DNA of 64,000 bases from Parapedobacter deserti (GTDB lineage: Bacteria; Bacteroidota; Bacteroidia; Sphingobacteriales; Sphingobacteriaceae): positions 310,001 through 374,000 of the forward strand of contig NZ_JBHRTA010000030.1 in NCBI RefSeq assembly GCF_042646065.1. Direction: 5' to 3'. The translations under genes and the position numbers were made by a program. The notes under the pieces were generated by a model. It worked only from the letters and a program-made list of their open reading frames with translations, made no database searches and had not been told where the DNA came from. Below, piece after piece: positions 8,506 through 17,007 of the stretch (the stretch's first letter is position 1; the number at the start of each line of letters is the position of its first letter).

Positions 8506-10248
8506 ATGATACACGCAAAAAAATATACGCTTACGTTGGTACTGGCTGTGCAACTGACGTTTACGGCCATCGCCCAAAACCCTGAAAACATCCTGGCGGC
8601 CGCTGGCTCGCCACCCAATCCGAAGGTAGCCATCAGCTGGAACCGCTATCACGACAACACGGCACTGGAGGAGATTTACCGCAAAATGGTGGCCGCTCAT
8701 CCCGACCTTGTCTCACTGCAGTCTATCGGAAAGTCGGTGGGCGGACGGGACCTCTGGCTGCTCACCGTGACGGATAAAACTCAGGGCCAGCTTGACCGGA
8801 AACCAGCGACTTATGTAGACGGCGGGATTCATGCCAATGAAGTCCAAACGGTTGAATTCGCTCTCTATATCGCTTGGTACGTAACAGAGATGCACGCGGC
8901 AGGGAATCCGTTTTTCAAGCAATTGCTGGCTGAAAAGACGTTTTATATCGTGCCGAGTATCAGCCCGGATTCCCGCGACAATTTTATACACCATGCGAAT
9001 ACCCCTCATTCGTCACGTACGGGGCAGCAGCCGGTTGACAATGACCGGGACGGTTTGGTGGATGAAGATGATTTTGACGATCTCAACGGCGATGGCCATA
9101 TTACGCAGATGCGTCGCAAGAGTCCCTATGGCCAGTATGTCCCGGATCCACGTGACCCGCGAAGACTGATTCGGGCCGTGGAAGGTCAGGAAGGCCAATA
9201 TGAATTACTGGGTTACGAAGGACTGGACAATGACGGCGATGGTTTGGTCAATGAAGACGGTGTTGGCGGATACGACCCCAACCGGGATTGGGGCTGGAAC
9301 TGGCAGCCCAACTACGTCCAGGGCGGAGCCTACAAGTACCCATTTTCTCTTCCCGAGAACCGGGCCGTCGCTGATTTCGTCCTCAGCCACCGAAACATCG
9401 CAGCGGGTCAAAGTTTCCACAATTATGGAGGTATGATCCTCCGGGGCCCTGGAGCGGAGGAGGACGAGCCAAATTTTACCCGTGAAGACATATCGGTATA
9501 CGATGCGCTGGGAAAGAAAGGGGAGCAGCTGATTCCCGGATACCGCTATATCGTAACCTACAAGGATCTGTATTCGGTATACGGAGGAGAGTTTGATTGG
9601 CTTCACGGCGCCCGTGGTATCTTCGCCTTGAGCAATGAGCTCTGGACGGCCAATTATTATTTCAACAGGCAACAGGGCAGCGGCGGCCCGGGCGAGCAGT
9701 ATGACTTCGACCAATACCTCATGTTCGGGGATGGGTTCGTTGACTGGCAGCCTTATGACCACCCGCAATACGGGGAGATAGAAATCGGGGGTTTCAAAAA
9801 GAATTACGGCCGCATGCATCCTGGATTCTTATTGGAGAGCGACGCACACCGGAATGCCGCTTTCGTTATCTATCATGCATACCACACCCCGCAGCTTGAA
9901 GTGGCCGATGTAGAGATCCTGGATATTGGAAGTGGGCTTAAGCAGGTTACGGCGGTAGTAAAAAATACCCGGATCATCCCCACACACTCCGCCCATGATA
10001 TTGCACATAAAATCGAAGTACCCGATGTGGTATCGTTGGCCGGCGGCGCCGTGGTAGCTGGAATGGTCGTTGAAAACCGTGACCTTGGAATCACAGTCGA
10101 GCAGCGTAATGACCCGGCCAACATCAATGTCCGCAATATCCCGGGCAATGGCATTGCTACCGTACGCTGGCTGGTAAAAGGGGGCAGCAAGTTTACGGTG
10201 ACCGTAGACAGCAAAAAAGGAGGAATCGCCTCGAAGTCCGTTGAGTGA
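8506..10248 (+). CDS. secreted M14 family zinc carboxypeptidase
   Basis: M14 peptidases remove C-terminal residues with a single zinc ion. This 580-aa protein starts with a signal peptide (LTLVLAVQLTFTAIAQ), so it acts in the periplasm or outside. The zinc ligands are seen as GGIHANE (H109, E112) and SFHNYGG (H305), substrate-binding Asn-Arg in DPNRDWGWNW (N259, R260), and the catalytic Glu in SNELW (E378). Two aspartate-rich inserts (DNDRDGLVDEDDFDDLNGDG and DNDGDGLVNEDG) resemble calcium-binding loops. A C-terminal beta-sandwich-like domain follows from about residue 470. The upstream gene is a degenerate paralogue 11 bp away; the two form an operon. Confidence 0.88.
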   Translation: MIHAKKYTLTLVLAVQLTFTAIAQNPENILAAAGSPPNPKVAISWNRYHDNTALEEIYRKMVAAHPDLVSLQSIGKSVGGRDLWLLTVTDKTQGQLDRKPATYVDGGIHANEVQTVEFALYIAWYVTEMHAAGNPFFKQLLAEKTFYIVPSISPDSRDNFIHHANTPHSSRTGQQPVDNDRDGLVDEDDFDDLNGDGHITQMRRKSPYGQYVPDPRDPRRLIRAVEGQEGQYELLGYEGLDNDGDGLVNEDGVGGYDPNRDWGWNWQPNYVQGGAYKYPFSLPENRAVADFVLSHRNIAAGQSFHNYGGMILRGPGAEEDEPNFTREDISVYDALGKKGEQLIPGYRYIVTYKDLYSVYGGEFDWLHGARGIFALSNELWTANYYFNRQQGSGGPGEQYDFDQYLMFGDGFVDWQPYDHPQYGEIEIGGFKKNYGRMHPGFLLESDAHRNAAFVIYHAYHTPQLEVADVEILDIGSGLKQVTAVVKNTRIIPTHSAHDIAHKIEVPDVVSLAGGAVVAGMVVENRDLGITVEQRNDPANINVRNIPGNGIATVRWLVKGGSKFTVTVDSKKGGIASKSVE

Positions 10249-10269
10249 TATAAAGGGTAAAAGCTCCTA

Positions 10270-12396
10270 TTAGCTGTTTTTAAGGGCTCTTAGAATCGTT
10301 TTGACAACCTCATGCTCGGTGAAGGGTTTTTCGATGAAACCGTCGAATGATGCCTCAGCCGGGCTTTCTTCTGCATATTTAAGTGTCGACAGGTCGGCGG
10401 AAATAGCCAGAACCTTCATGGAATGGAAGCGCTCTTGCCCACGGATCCGTTCAAGCAGCTGCACACCGCTCATTCCCGGCATGTTGATGTCAGTAATCAC
10501 GATGTCAAACAATTGGTCGTGCATCAACTGCCAGGCATCCTCGCCGTTGTTGACCGTATAAACACTGCCCACACTTTTGAAAAACTGCTTCATCAGCAAA
10601 ATGTTTATGGGGTTATCATCAACCACAAGCAGCCGAAGGCTGGCTGGTAGGTCCGATAATGTAGCTTTCAGCTCTTCGTACGCTTCTATCTTGCTGCCCA
10701 AAATAGGGATGTCTGCGAAAAAAATTGAACCCGGTTCCTGCTTGGGCTTTAATCCGATGGTCCCACCCAGTTCTTCCGCCATCATCTTAGATATGTACAA
10801 ACCTAGCCCAATTCCGCCCGAGTTGGCATTGGCCGTGAAATATTTGCGGAAAATCTGGCGCCTGTCCTGTTCTTTGATGCCGATGCCGCTGTCTTCCACC
10901 TCGATGTGCAGGCTGGGGCTGTTGCCGGCTTCGGATACCGATGCCCGGAAGTTAATTTCGCCTTTCTGGGTGTACTTAATGGCGTTACTCAGGAAGTTGG
11001 AAGCAATCTGCTTGATCCTGAATTCGTTGCTTAGCAAACTCCTTTGCGTGTCAATATCGATTTCGGTACGCAGTAGCAGGTTTTTCAATTCCGCCTGGTT
11101 TTGGTGGAGTGTAACAATTTCTTGAAAAGACCTGCACGGGAAAAAGTACTCCAGCGTAATGTTGCCTTTGTTGGATGCTTCCAGCTTGCTTAAGCTGAGA
11201 ATATCTGTGATGTTATTGCTGATGATGTTAATGTTGTAGTATGCCGAGTCAATGAGCTTCTCGTCGACATGATCCGATTTCGCACGGTTCTTAAGCAAAT
11301 CGATGATGCCCAATAAAGAATTGAGTGGCGTGCGGATCTCGTGGCTTATGTTGGCCAATACGCTGGTCTTTTCTTCAGCGAGCTTAGCGGCATAATCTTT
11401 CTCCTCCCGTAATCGGCGTTCGTATGAAGTGGCATAGATTTGATAGTACACCAGCGCAACAATCATCACCAGCATAAGGATCAATGCAAAAATAAGTTGC
11501 TTGCCGAATAGGTCTACGTTTTCTCTATATAGCGAAAAATCATTTTCTTCGGCTTGGCGCATCACATACATGTCAAGCGATTTGATGGCTTCCATGCTTT
11601 CCTTTAGCTTGTCCAGCAAAGTAAGGTTGGTTGTGATCAATTCCCTCTCTTTTTCGCGAAGCTTCAGAAATGTGTTACGAAGTTGATTGACGCTTCCTGA
11701 ATAAGACTGTGCCAGTCCCTTTTCGGCTGCCGAGAGGTTTTTCTTAAGCACGGTAACCCGTTCGACATCATACCGCTGTTGTTCTTTCGGTACGACTATG
11801 GTGTCATCTTTGGTGTTGAAAATCCGTTTGAATAGACCGGGGTTTTTTCGTACAATCGTGTCGGTAACCACCTTTTTGATGGTATCGCTGGTCAATGCTT
11901 CATCAACTAGCGATTCGATATCCGTTGGGCGAATATTTTGTGGTCCCGATCCGGTGAGCTCCCCCAGCGTATCGCTGGTATGCATCACCAGGCGGTCAAC
12001 CCTCTGTTTGAGCTCAGCAAATTCCATGGCAACTTTCTGCTGGTCGTCTACCTTCAATGCCGGATTGTGCAATGAAGTATGAGCCATGGTCTCCAGCGAA
12101 TCAACAAACAATTTGAGTGTCTGCAGCTTTTCCAGATACGCTTGGTAGCTACTGTCGCTGAATTCCAACGTATATAACCTGAACATGTTTTCGGCTTCAC
12201 TGTACGTCGAAAACAGGTTGCTGAGATTCTCAGAACCGGTCTGGCGGACTTTGTAGGCCTCGTTCAGCTGCTTTTCAAGCACCCGGTATTGCCCGTATTG
12301 GTAGATAAAAACGGTGCCGATGAAGAGAAACAGTATAGCGAAGCAACAGAGCAGTACAATCCGTAACGTCGGGGCATTTTTGGTGTTTTTTTTCAT
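10270..12396 (-). CDS. hybrid sensor histidine kinase / response regulator
   Basis: A membrane two-component sensor with its own receiver. Order: membrane segment at about residues 12-32, a long periplasmic helical region (about 33-300), a second membrane segment (LIFALILMLVMIVALVYY), the HisKA box ISHEIRTPLN with phospho-acceptor His352, an ATPase domain with SGIGIKEQDR and GGIGLGLYISK, and a C-terminal receiver with phospho-acceptor Asp636 in DIVITDINMPGMSG. There is no DNA-binding domain, so the receiver probably passes phosphate to a separate protein or tunes the kinase. No cognate regulator is adjacent. The periplasmic part resembles no named sensor domain I can identify. Confidence 0.9.
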   Translation of the reverse strand: MKKNTKNAPTLRIVLLCCFAILFLFIGTVFIYQYGQYRVLEKQLNEAYKVRQTGSENLSNLFSTYSEAENMFRLYTLEFSDSSYQAYLEKLQTLKLFVDSLETMAHTSLHNPALKVDDQQKVAMEFAELKQRVDRLVMHTSDTLGELTGSGPQNIRPTDIESLVDEALTSDTIKKVVTDTIVRKNPGLFKRIFNTKDDTIVVPKEQQRYDVERVTVLKKNLSAAEKGLAQSYSGSVNQLRNTFLKLREKERELITTNLTLLDKLKESMEAIKSLDMYVMRQAEENDFSLYRENVDLFGKQLIFALILMLVMIVALVYYQIYATSYERRLREEKDYAAKLAEEKTSVLANISHEIRTPLNSLLGIIDLLKNRAKSDHVDEKLIDSAYYNINIISNNITDILSLSKLEASNKGNITLEYFFPCRSFQEIVTLHQNQAELKNLLLRTEIDIDTQRSLLSNEFRIKQIASNFLSNAIKYTQKGEINFRASVSEAGNSPSLHIEVEDSGIGIKEQDRRQIFRKYFTANANSGGIGLGLYISKMMAEELGGTIGLKPKQEPGSIFFADIPILGSKIEAYEELKATLSDLPASLRLLVVDDNPINILLMKQFFKSVGSVYTVNNGEDAWQLMHDQLFDIVITDINMPGMSGVQLLERIRGQERFHSMKVLAISADLSTLKYAEESPAEASFDGFIEKPFTEHEVVKTILRALKNS

Positions 12397-12494
12397 GTTC
12401 GTGTGGCTGACGTGCTAATTGCACAGGCCGAAGCTGCTAGCGGAAGCCAGACAAAAATATGCCAAAATTTCATTTGCGGCAAAAAAATTAATCA

Positions 12495-13502
12495 TCATGT
12501 ATGTGGCCCATTGAGCGGAGCACTTTTTTCTTGTTGTGATTCGGTAGACCGGAATGCGTTGAAGGTTCGCGGCCGGACAATCTTGATGCTCTGTTTAGAA
12601 AGCGCAATGCTGGCATTCAACTCGAAGCCAATGAGCAAGATCAGCGAATTGAGATACAGCCAGATCATGATCACGATCAACGTGCCGATAGAGCCATAGA
12701 GCTTGTTATAAGCATTGAAATTATTGATGTAGAACGCGAAACCCGAGAAAGTCAATACCGCCAGGATGGTGGCCAACATGGCGCCCGGGCTGAAGAGCTT
12801 CCATTTTCTTGACGATGCCGGGCCGAATTTATAGAGGATGCTTACCGTAAAGAAATAAATACCGAACAAGATGAGCCAGCGCGATGAGGTGACGACGAAA
12901 CGCCAGAATGCCGCATTGAATTCGATATTCTCTTGCAGATAGCCGATGATGTATCCAGCCGCGGTGAAAATTGTCATCCCCGCTGCAAGCGCAATGATAA
13001 TCATCAGGGTGAGGCCTATCGCGACAAGCCGCTGTAAGCCCCAGCTCCGGCTTTCGATAAGTAACGACGCCTTATTGAATGCAAGCATCAATGAACTCAC
13101 GCCGTTTGTCGCAAAAAAGGTGGCTAAGATAAAACCTACTGAAAGCAGCCCCCTGTTTTGGTTTTTGATTATATCTTCTAACGTGGATTGGGTTGCGAGG
13201 AAAGCGTTTTCAGGCATCACCACCTCCATGAAGTCGAGCAGTTGCTCCTGAAAATTGTCGATAGGAATATAAGGTATCAGCGTAAACAGGAAAATAATGC
13301 CGGGGAAAATAGCCAGCATAAAATTGTAGGCCAGTGACGATGCCTTGTTAAGGATCGACTCGCGGGCAATCTCCTGGAAAAAAAACGTGGCCACTGTGTA
13401 TAGCGGCAGGGATCCGAAACCCGGTAGCACGGCTACCTTCGTCCATTCCATGAAAAGCCAGTACGGTTTGAATTTTAGTAAGGTGCGATGCATCCAACCC
13501 AT
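12495..13502 (-). CDS. YihY/BrkB family inner-membrane protein
   Basis: A 335-aa integral membrane protein with about six transmembrane segments and the conserved family opening (SILNKASSLAYNFMLAIFPGIIFLFTLIPYIP) and core (GSIGTLIVIMIWLYLNSLILLIGFELNASI). The family was once annotated ribonuclease BN or virulence factor BrkB; its molecular function is not settled. It is the last gene of the PASTA-mltG-thioesterase operon, three bases after the thioesterase stop. The extreme C-terminus is hydrophilic. Confidence 0.88.
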   Translation of the reverse strand: MGWMHRTLLKFKPYWLFMEWTKVAVLPGFGSLPLYTVATFFFQEIARESILNKASSLAYNFMLAIFPGIIFLFTLIPYIPIDNFQEQLLDFMEVVMPENAFLATQSTLEDIIKNQNRGLLSVGFILATFFATNGVSSLMLAFNKASLLIESRSWGLQRLVAIGLTLMIIIALAAGMTIFTAAGYIIGYLQENIEFNAAFWRFVVTSSRWLILFGIYFFTVSILYKFGPASSRKWKLFSPGAMLATILAVLTFSGFAFYINNFNAYNKLYGSIGTLIVIMIWLYLNSLILLIGFELNASIALSKQSIKIVRPRTFNAFRSTESQQEKSAPLNGPHT

Positions 13503-13505
13503 TGT

Positions 13506-13913
13506 TCAATCAAAATATTCCTTCAGCTGCTTCAGGAAATCGGCAGGTGGCATGCAGGGTTTCTTGCGCTTAATATTCACAAAAACCAATACCGTGCTGC
13601 CGGTGTTTAGCAATTCGCCTGACTGGTTAAACAATTCATAATCGAATCGGATCTTCACGGCTGGCATTTCGCTTAAAATCACTTTGACCGTGATTTCCTC
13701 ATCATATGTTGCCGGTTTGAAAAATCTGGAATGAAGTTCCATCACCGGCATCATGATGCCGCTGTCCTCCAGGGCCTTATAGGAAAATCCGAGGCTACGG
13801 AACATTTCCACGCGTCCCACCTCGTAAAACGTGGCGTAGTTGCCGTAATAGACATAGCCCATCTGGTCGGTTTCGGCATAACGTATTCTCAGTTTTGTTT
13901 CAAACGTGTACAT
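13506..13913 (-). CDS. acyl-CoA thioesterase, YbgC/4HBT hotdog family
   Basis: A small hotdog-fold thioesterase of 135 aa. The active-site signature RYAETDQMGYVYYGNYATFYE (in parts: AETDQMGYVYYGNY) carries the family Asp-x-x-Gly-x-Val-Tyr-Tyr pattern. It hydrolyses short-chain or phospholipid-related acyl-CoAs in characterised relatives; the substrate here is unknown. Its ATG overlaps the mltG stop by one base (TGATG), so translation is coupled. Confidence 0.87.
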   Translation of the reverse strand: MYTFETKLRIRYAETDQMGYVYYGNYATFYEVGRVEMFRSLGFSYKALEDSGIMMPVMELHSRFFKPATYDEEITVKVILSEMPAVKIRFDYELFNQSGELLNTGSTVLVFVNIKRKKPCMPPADFLKQLKEYFD

Positions 13914-14959
13914 CAGCGCATGATATTTCGTTCATTCAGTGCCTGCTGAAATTTACGGGCGTTCCGGTTGTGTTCGGCGTGTGTCACGGCGAAATTGTGA
14001 TAGCCCGAAAAGTCATCCTTGGCGACCATATAGATGTAATCGTGTTGTTCGTGGTTCAGTACAGCATCGATGGATGCAATGCTGGGCATCATGATTGGGC
14101 CAGGCGGCAACCCCCTGTATAAATACGTGTTGTAGGGCGAATCCGTGCGCAGGTGGCGATAAAGCACACGCCGGATGGAAAAGTCCTGATTCGCGAAGAT
14201 CACCGTCGGGTCCGCCTGAAGCAGCATGCCTTTCCGCAGCCTATTGATGTATAACCCCGCGATCGTGGGCATCTCGTCTGTGTGCAATGCCTCACCCTTT
14301 ACGATTGAAGCCAACACACTGACCTCCTGTGGGGTCAGGTTCAGCTTGGCTGCCTTTTGCCGGCGTTCTTCGGTCCAAAACTTTTGGTATTCGCTATGCA
14401 TCCGTTCCACAAAGCGTTCCGCCGATGTATTCCAGTAAAATTCATACGTGTTGGGGAGGAACATGCTGAAGAAATTTTCAGCGTCGAACCCGTATGCTGT
14501 AGCCAGACTATCGTTGTTCAAAAGATTGATAAATGCAATGGAATCGGGTTCGAGCTGGCTAGCCAGTACTGAAGCAAGGTTTTCTTTAAGTCTTACGTTT
14601 TCAAAGCGGAGCTTGACCGCCTCCTGGAATCCGCCGCCCAGTTTGTTGATCAGTGTCCGGTTGTTCATGCCAGGTTCCAGACGGTACCTGCCCGGTTTTA
14701 TCCGTGTAGGGTATTCCATTTTATCGGCTGCCCAGCGGAACAATGCAGTATCTTTGACGGCACGCAGTTCACCGATGCTGGTCATTACATCTTCGAAATC
14801 CCAATGGGAATAAATGTATAGGTATTCGGTTTCAGCCGTCACATTCGGTGCGAAGAACCCTTTGTAATACCTAAAACCGATCACTCCGGCGATTATAATC
14901 ACAGCCGTGGCTATGATTAACGTTATGCGCAACTTTTTATTCATATGTTTCACTTCCAT
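13913..14959 (-). CDS. mltG: endolytic murein transglycosylase MltG
   Basis: MltG cleaves nascent glycan strands in the periplasm and is thought to end peptidoglycan polymerisation. The 348-aa protein has a single N-terminal membrane anchor (LRITLIIATAVIIIAGVIGFRYY), a LysM-like middle domain, and the YceG catalytic domain with the conserved ASIVKGEA stretch holding the catalytic Glu, plus LQADPTV and YNTYLYRGLPPGPI, all diagnostic. It lies between the PASTA protein and the thioesterase in one transcript, six bases after the PASTA stop. Confidence 0.95.
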   Translation of the reverse strand: MEVKHMNKKLRITLIIATAVIIIAGVIGFRYYKGFFAPNVTAETEYLYIYSHWDFEDVMTSIGELRAVKDTALFRWAADKMEYPTRIKPGRYRLEPGMNNRTLINKLGGGFQEAVKLRFENVRLKENLASVLASQLEPDSIAFINLLNNDSLATAYGFDAENFFSMFLPNTYEFYWNTSAERFVERMHSEYQKFWTEERRQKAAKLNLTPQEVSVLASIVKGEALHTDEMPTIAGLYINRLRKGMLLQADPTVIFANQDFSIRRVLYRHLRTDSPYNTYLYRGLPPGPIMMPSIASIDAVLNHEQHDYIYMVAKDDFSGYHNFAVTHAEHNRNARKFQQALNERNIMR

Positions 14960-14965
14960 TCAGCG

Positions 14966-15739
14966 TCATTCATTCGCAAGCGCAATATTAATCGGTGTCC
15001 CAATACTTACCATTGGATCTTCCGGAGTCGGCGTCTGCGATATCACGGTTGCACTGAGGCTATCGGTTACGGGCCCCATATAATTAACCGTCCCCAACGT
15101 CAGTGAATTGCCTTGCAATGCAAACCTTACCTGTTCGAGTGTTAATCCTATTAAATCTGGCACAACTACTTCGTTAGCTCCCCTGCCATCTCCCAGCACC
15201 AGACCTACCGTCGATCCTTTCGGTATGGGGCGCCCGGCATTTAGCCGCTCGCCGCCAAACTTTACGTCCAATACCACGTCACGTGCGATATCGGGGATAT
15301 AGGTGGTGTCTCCGAGTTTAAGCCCATAGCTGTTGAGGATTGCGCGGGCTTCCACGAACGTTTTCTCAATGAGGTCTGGAAAAGCAACTTCGGGGGCGGT
15401 TCGGGTGATGATGGTGAGGTAAAGCGTCCGGTTTTTCTTTACTTTGGTCGCAGGGTCCGGATCCTGTTCAATGACCAATCCCGGCTTCGCATCCACCTGA
15501 TACACCGAGTCCACATCATATTCAAAGCCCTGTGCCTGCAACGTCTTAATGGCATCGTCAACCAAGAGCCCCTTAAGCTCTGGTACAATGACAGACTCAT
15601 TATGGCGTGTATACTGACGCAAACCAAAGACAATAAGCAGGAAGAAGACGGTCAGTCCGATCAGCGCTCCAATGAGATTTTTCCGAAAGGTGTCCGTTCT
15701 TAAGTATTGGAAAAATTTATTCATGTTGAATTTGTTCAT
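14966..15739 (-). CDS. PASTA domain-containing membrane protein
   Basis: A 257-aa protein with a short cytoplasmic head, one transmembrane helix (LIGALIGLTVFFLLIVFGL) and three PASTA repeats outside: VPELKGLLVDDAIKTLQ, FPDLIEKTFVEARAILN and VPDLIGLTLEQVRFALQ mark their starts. PASTA repeats bind muropeptides or beta-lactam-like groups in other proteins. No kinase domain is present. A second Met five codons in is an equally good start. It leads the envelope operon and diverges from ddl, so the two transcripts share one regulatory region. Confidence 0.9.
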   Translation of the reverse strand: MNKFNMNKFFQYLRTDTFRKNLIGALIGLTVFFLLIVFGLRQYTRHNESVIVPELKGLLVDDAIKTLQAQGFEYDVDSVYQVDAKPGLVIEQDPDPATKVKKNRTLYLTIITRTAPEVAFPDLIEKTFVEARAILNSYGLKLGDTTYIPDIARDVVLDVKFGGERLNAGRPIPKGSTVGLVLGDGRGANEVVVPDLIGLTLEQVRFALQGNSLTLGTVNYMGPVTDSLSATVISQTPTPEDPMVSIGTPINIALANE

Positions 15740-15824
15740 GTCGGCGCTACGTGCAATTAGTGTTTAACGTTGCAATATTAGCGCCAGTTTGCCGCCCCTG
15801 AATTTAAGTAAGGGGAAGCGGAAG

Positions 15825-15855
15825 CAAACTTAGACAAAGTTGCTTTGATATGCAA
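15825..15855 (-). promoter_or_regulatory. promoter of the PASTA-mltG operon
   Basis: On the minus strand TTG (15853-15855), 20 nt, then TAAGTTTG (15825-15832): an exact Bacteroidota promoter. The leader would be about 80 nt. Confidence 0.65.
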
Positions 15856-15953
15856 GTATAAGCAGCCCGTCATGCAGCGGTTCTTTCGTGTATCATGGGG
15901 CCCTTGATCGCCGTTATACGTCCGTTAGATTGTCGGCTTGGCGCCTTTTTTCT

Positions 15954-15985
15954 TTTGCATATAAACGGCGAGTTATCTAAGTTTG
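15954..15985 (+). promoter_or_regulatory. promoter of ddl, predicting a near-leaderless mRNA
   Basis: TTTG (15954-15957), 20 nt, then TAAGTTTG (15978-15985). Only seven bases separate the -7 box from the ATG at 15993, so transcription should begin at or within a few bases of the start codon. Confidence 0.65.
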
Positions 15986-15992
15986 TCAAATC

Positions 15993-17003
15993 ATGAGCAG
16001 CAAAAAAATAGCGTTAGTCACTGGCGGATATACTGCGGAATCCGACGTGTCATTTAAAAGTGCCGAGTTTGTTCACCAGCAGCTGGACAAGTCGCAATAT
16101 GAGGTTTATCAAATAACCATCGCGGCCGACAGTTGGTTTCATGTCGGTGATAATGGGGTGAGATATCCAGTCAACCGTGACAACTTCACGCTGCCGTTAG
16201 ATGGTCACACCATTTGGTTTGATCTGGCGTTCATCATGCTGCACGGGTCGCCGGGTGAAGACGGCCGTTTACAGGGATATTTAGATATGGTTGGTGTGCC
16301 TTACACATCCTGTGATGCGCTGACTTCGGCACTGACCATGAACAAGGCGTACACCAAGGCCGTGTTGGCGGATATCCCTGACCTGCACCTTGCCAAGTCG
16401 GTGCTGTTGTTCGACGGTCAACGGGATGAAGCTATCGACCTTATCCAGCGGGAGCTGTCATTGCCCTATTTCGTGAAACCTAACGCAGGTGGCAGCAGCA
16501 TCGGCATGAGTAAGGTGAAGGTGGAGGAGGAATTGCCCCAAGCCATCGAAAAGGCATTCAATGCCGAGAATACAGGTAAGCAAGTGATCGTGGAGGAGTT
16601 CGTAGCCGGCCGGGAGTTTTCCGTCGGTGTATACAGGCGGCCTGACGGGTTGTTTGTGTTGCCCGCGTCGGAAGTGATCACCGAACGAGAGTTTTTCGAC
16701 TTCGAGGCCAAGTATGTGCCGGGTCTGACCAAGGAGGTGACCCCCGCCGAGCTTACCGAAAAACAGCGGGCCCGCATCGAACGGCTGGTGAAAGCGATAT
16801 ACACCCGACTCAACTGCAAGGGGATGGTCCGCATCGATTTTTTCCTTGAAAGCAACACCGATAGATTTTACTTCATTGAGATCAACACCATACCGGGACA
16901 GACCGAGCAGAGTTTTATTCCCCAGCAAGTCCGGGCAGCGGGAATGACGGAGACAGCGTTTTATGGCGAACTCATCGAACAATCTTTAGCTTTTAAGTCA
17001 TAA
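15993..17003 (+). CDS. ddl: D-alanine--D-alanine ligase
   Basis: Ddl joins two D-alanines with ATP to make the peptidoglycan precursor dipeptide in the cytoplasm. The 336-aa protein shows the family's N-terminal GGYTAESDVSFKSA loop, LHGSPGEDGRLQGYLDMVGVPYT, the ATP-grasp segment LPYFVKPNAGGSSIGMSKV, and the C-terminal metal and substrate loop FIEINTIPGQTEQSFIPQQ. Length matches the family. It is transcribed alone, divergent from the PASTA operon, and convergent with the macroglobulin gene, whose stop is four bases away. Confidence 0.95.
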   Translation: MSSKKIALVTGGYTAESDVSFKSAEFVHQQLDKSQYEVYQITIAADSWFHVGDNGVRYPVNRDNFTLPLDGHTIWFDLAFIMLHGSPGEDGRLQGYLDMVGVPYTSCDALTSALTMNKAYTKAVLADIPDLHLAKSVLLFDGQRDEAIDLIQRELSLPYFVKPNAGGSSIGMSKVKVEEELPQAIEKAFNAENTGKQVIVEEFVAGREFSVGVYRRPDGLFVLPASEVITEREFFDFEAKYVPGLTKEVTPAELTEKQRARIERLVKAIYTRLNCKGMVRIDFFLESNTDRFYFIEINTIPGQTEQSFIPQQVRAAGMTETAFYGELIEQSLAFKS

Positions 17004-17007
17004 GCCG

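Noticed and set aside
12396..12494. Search for a response regulator or second gene next to the hybrid kinase
   Set aside because: The gap holds no ORF; the kinase seems to be an orphan.
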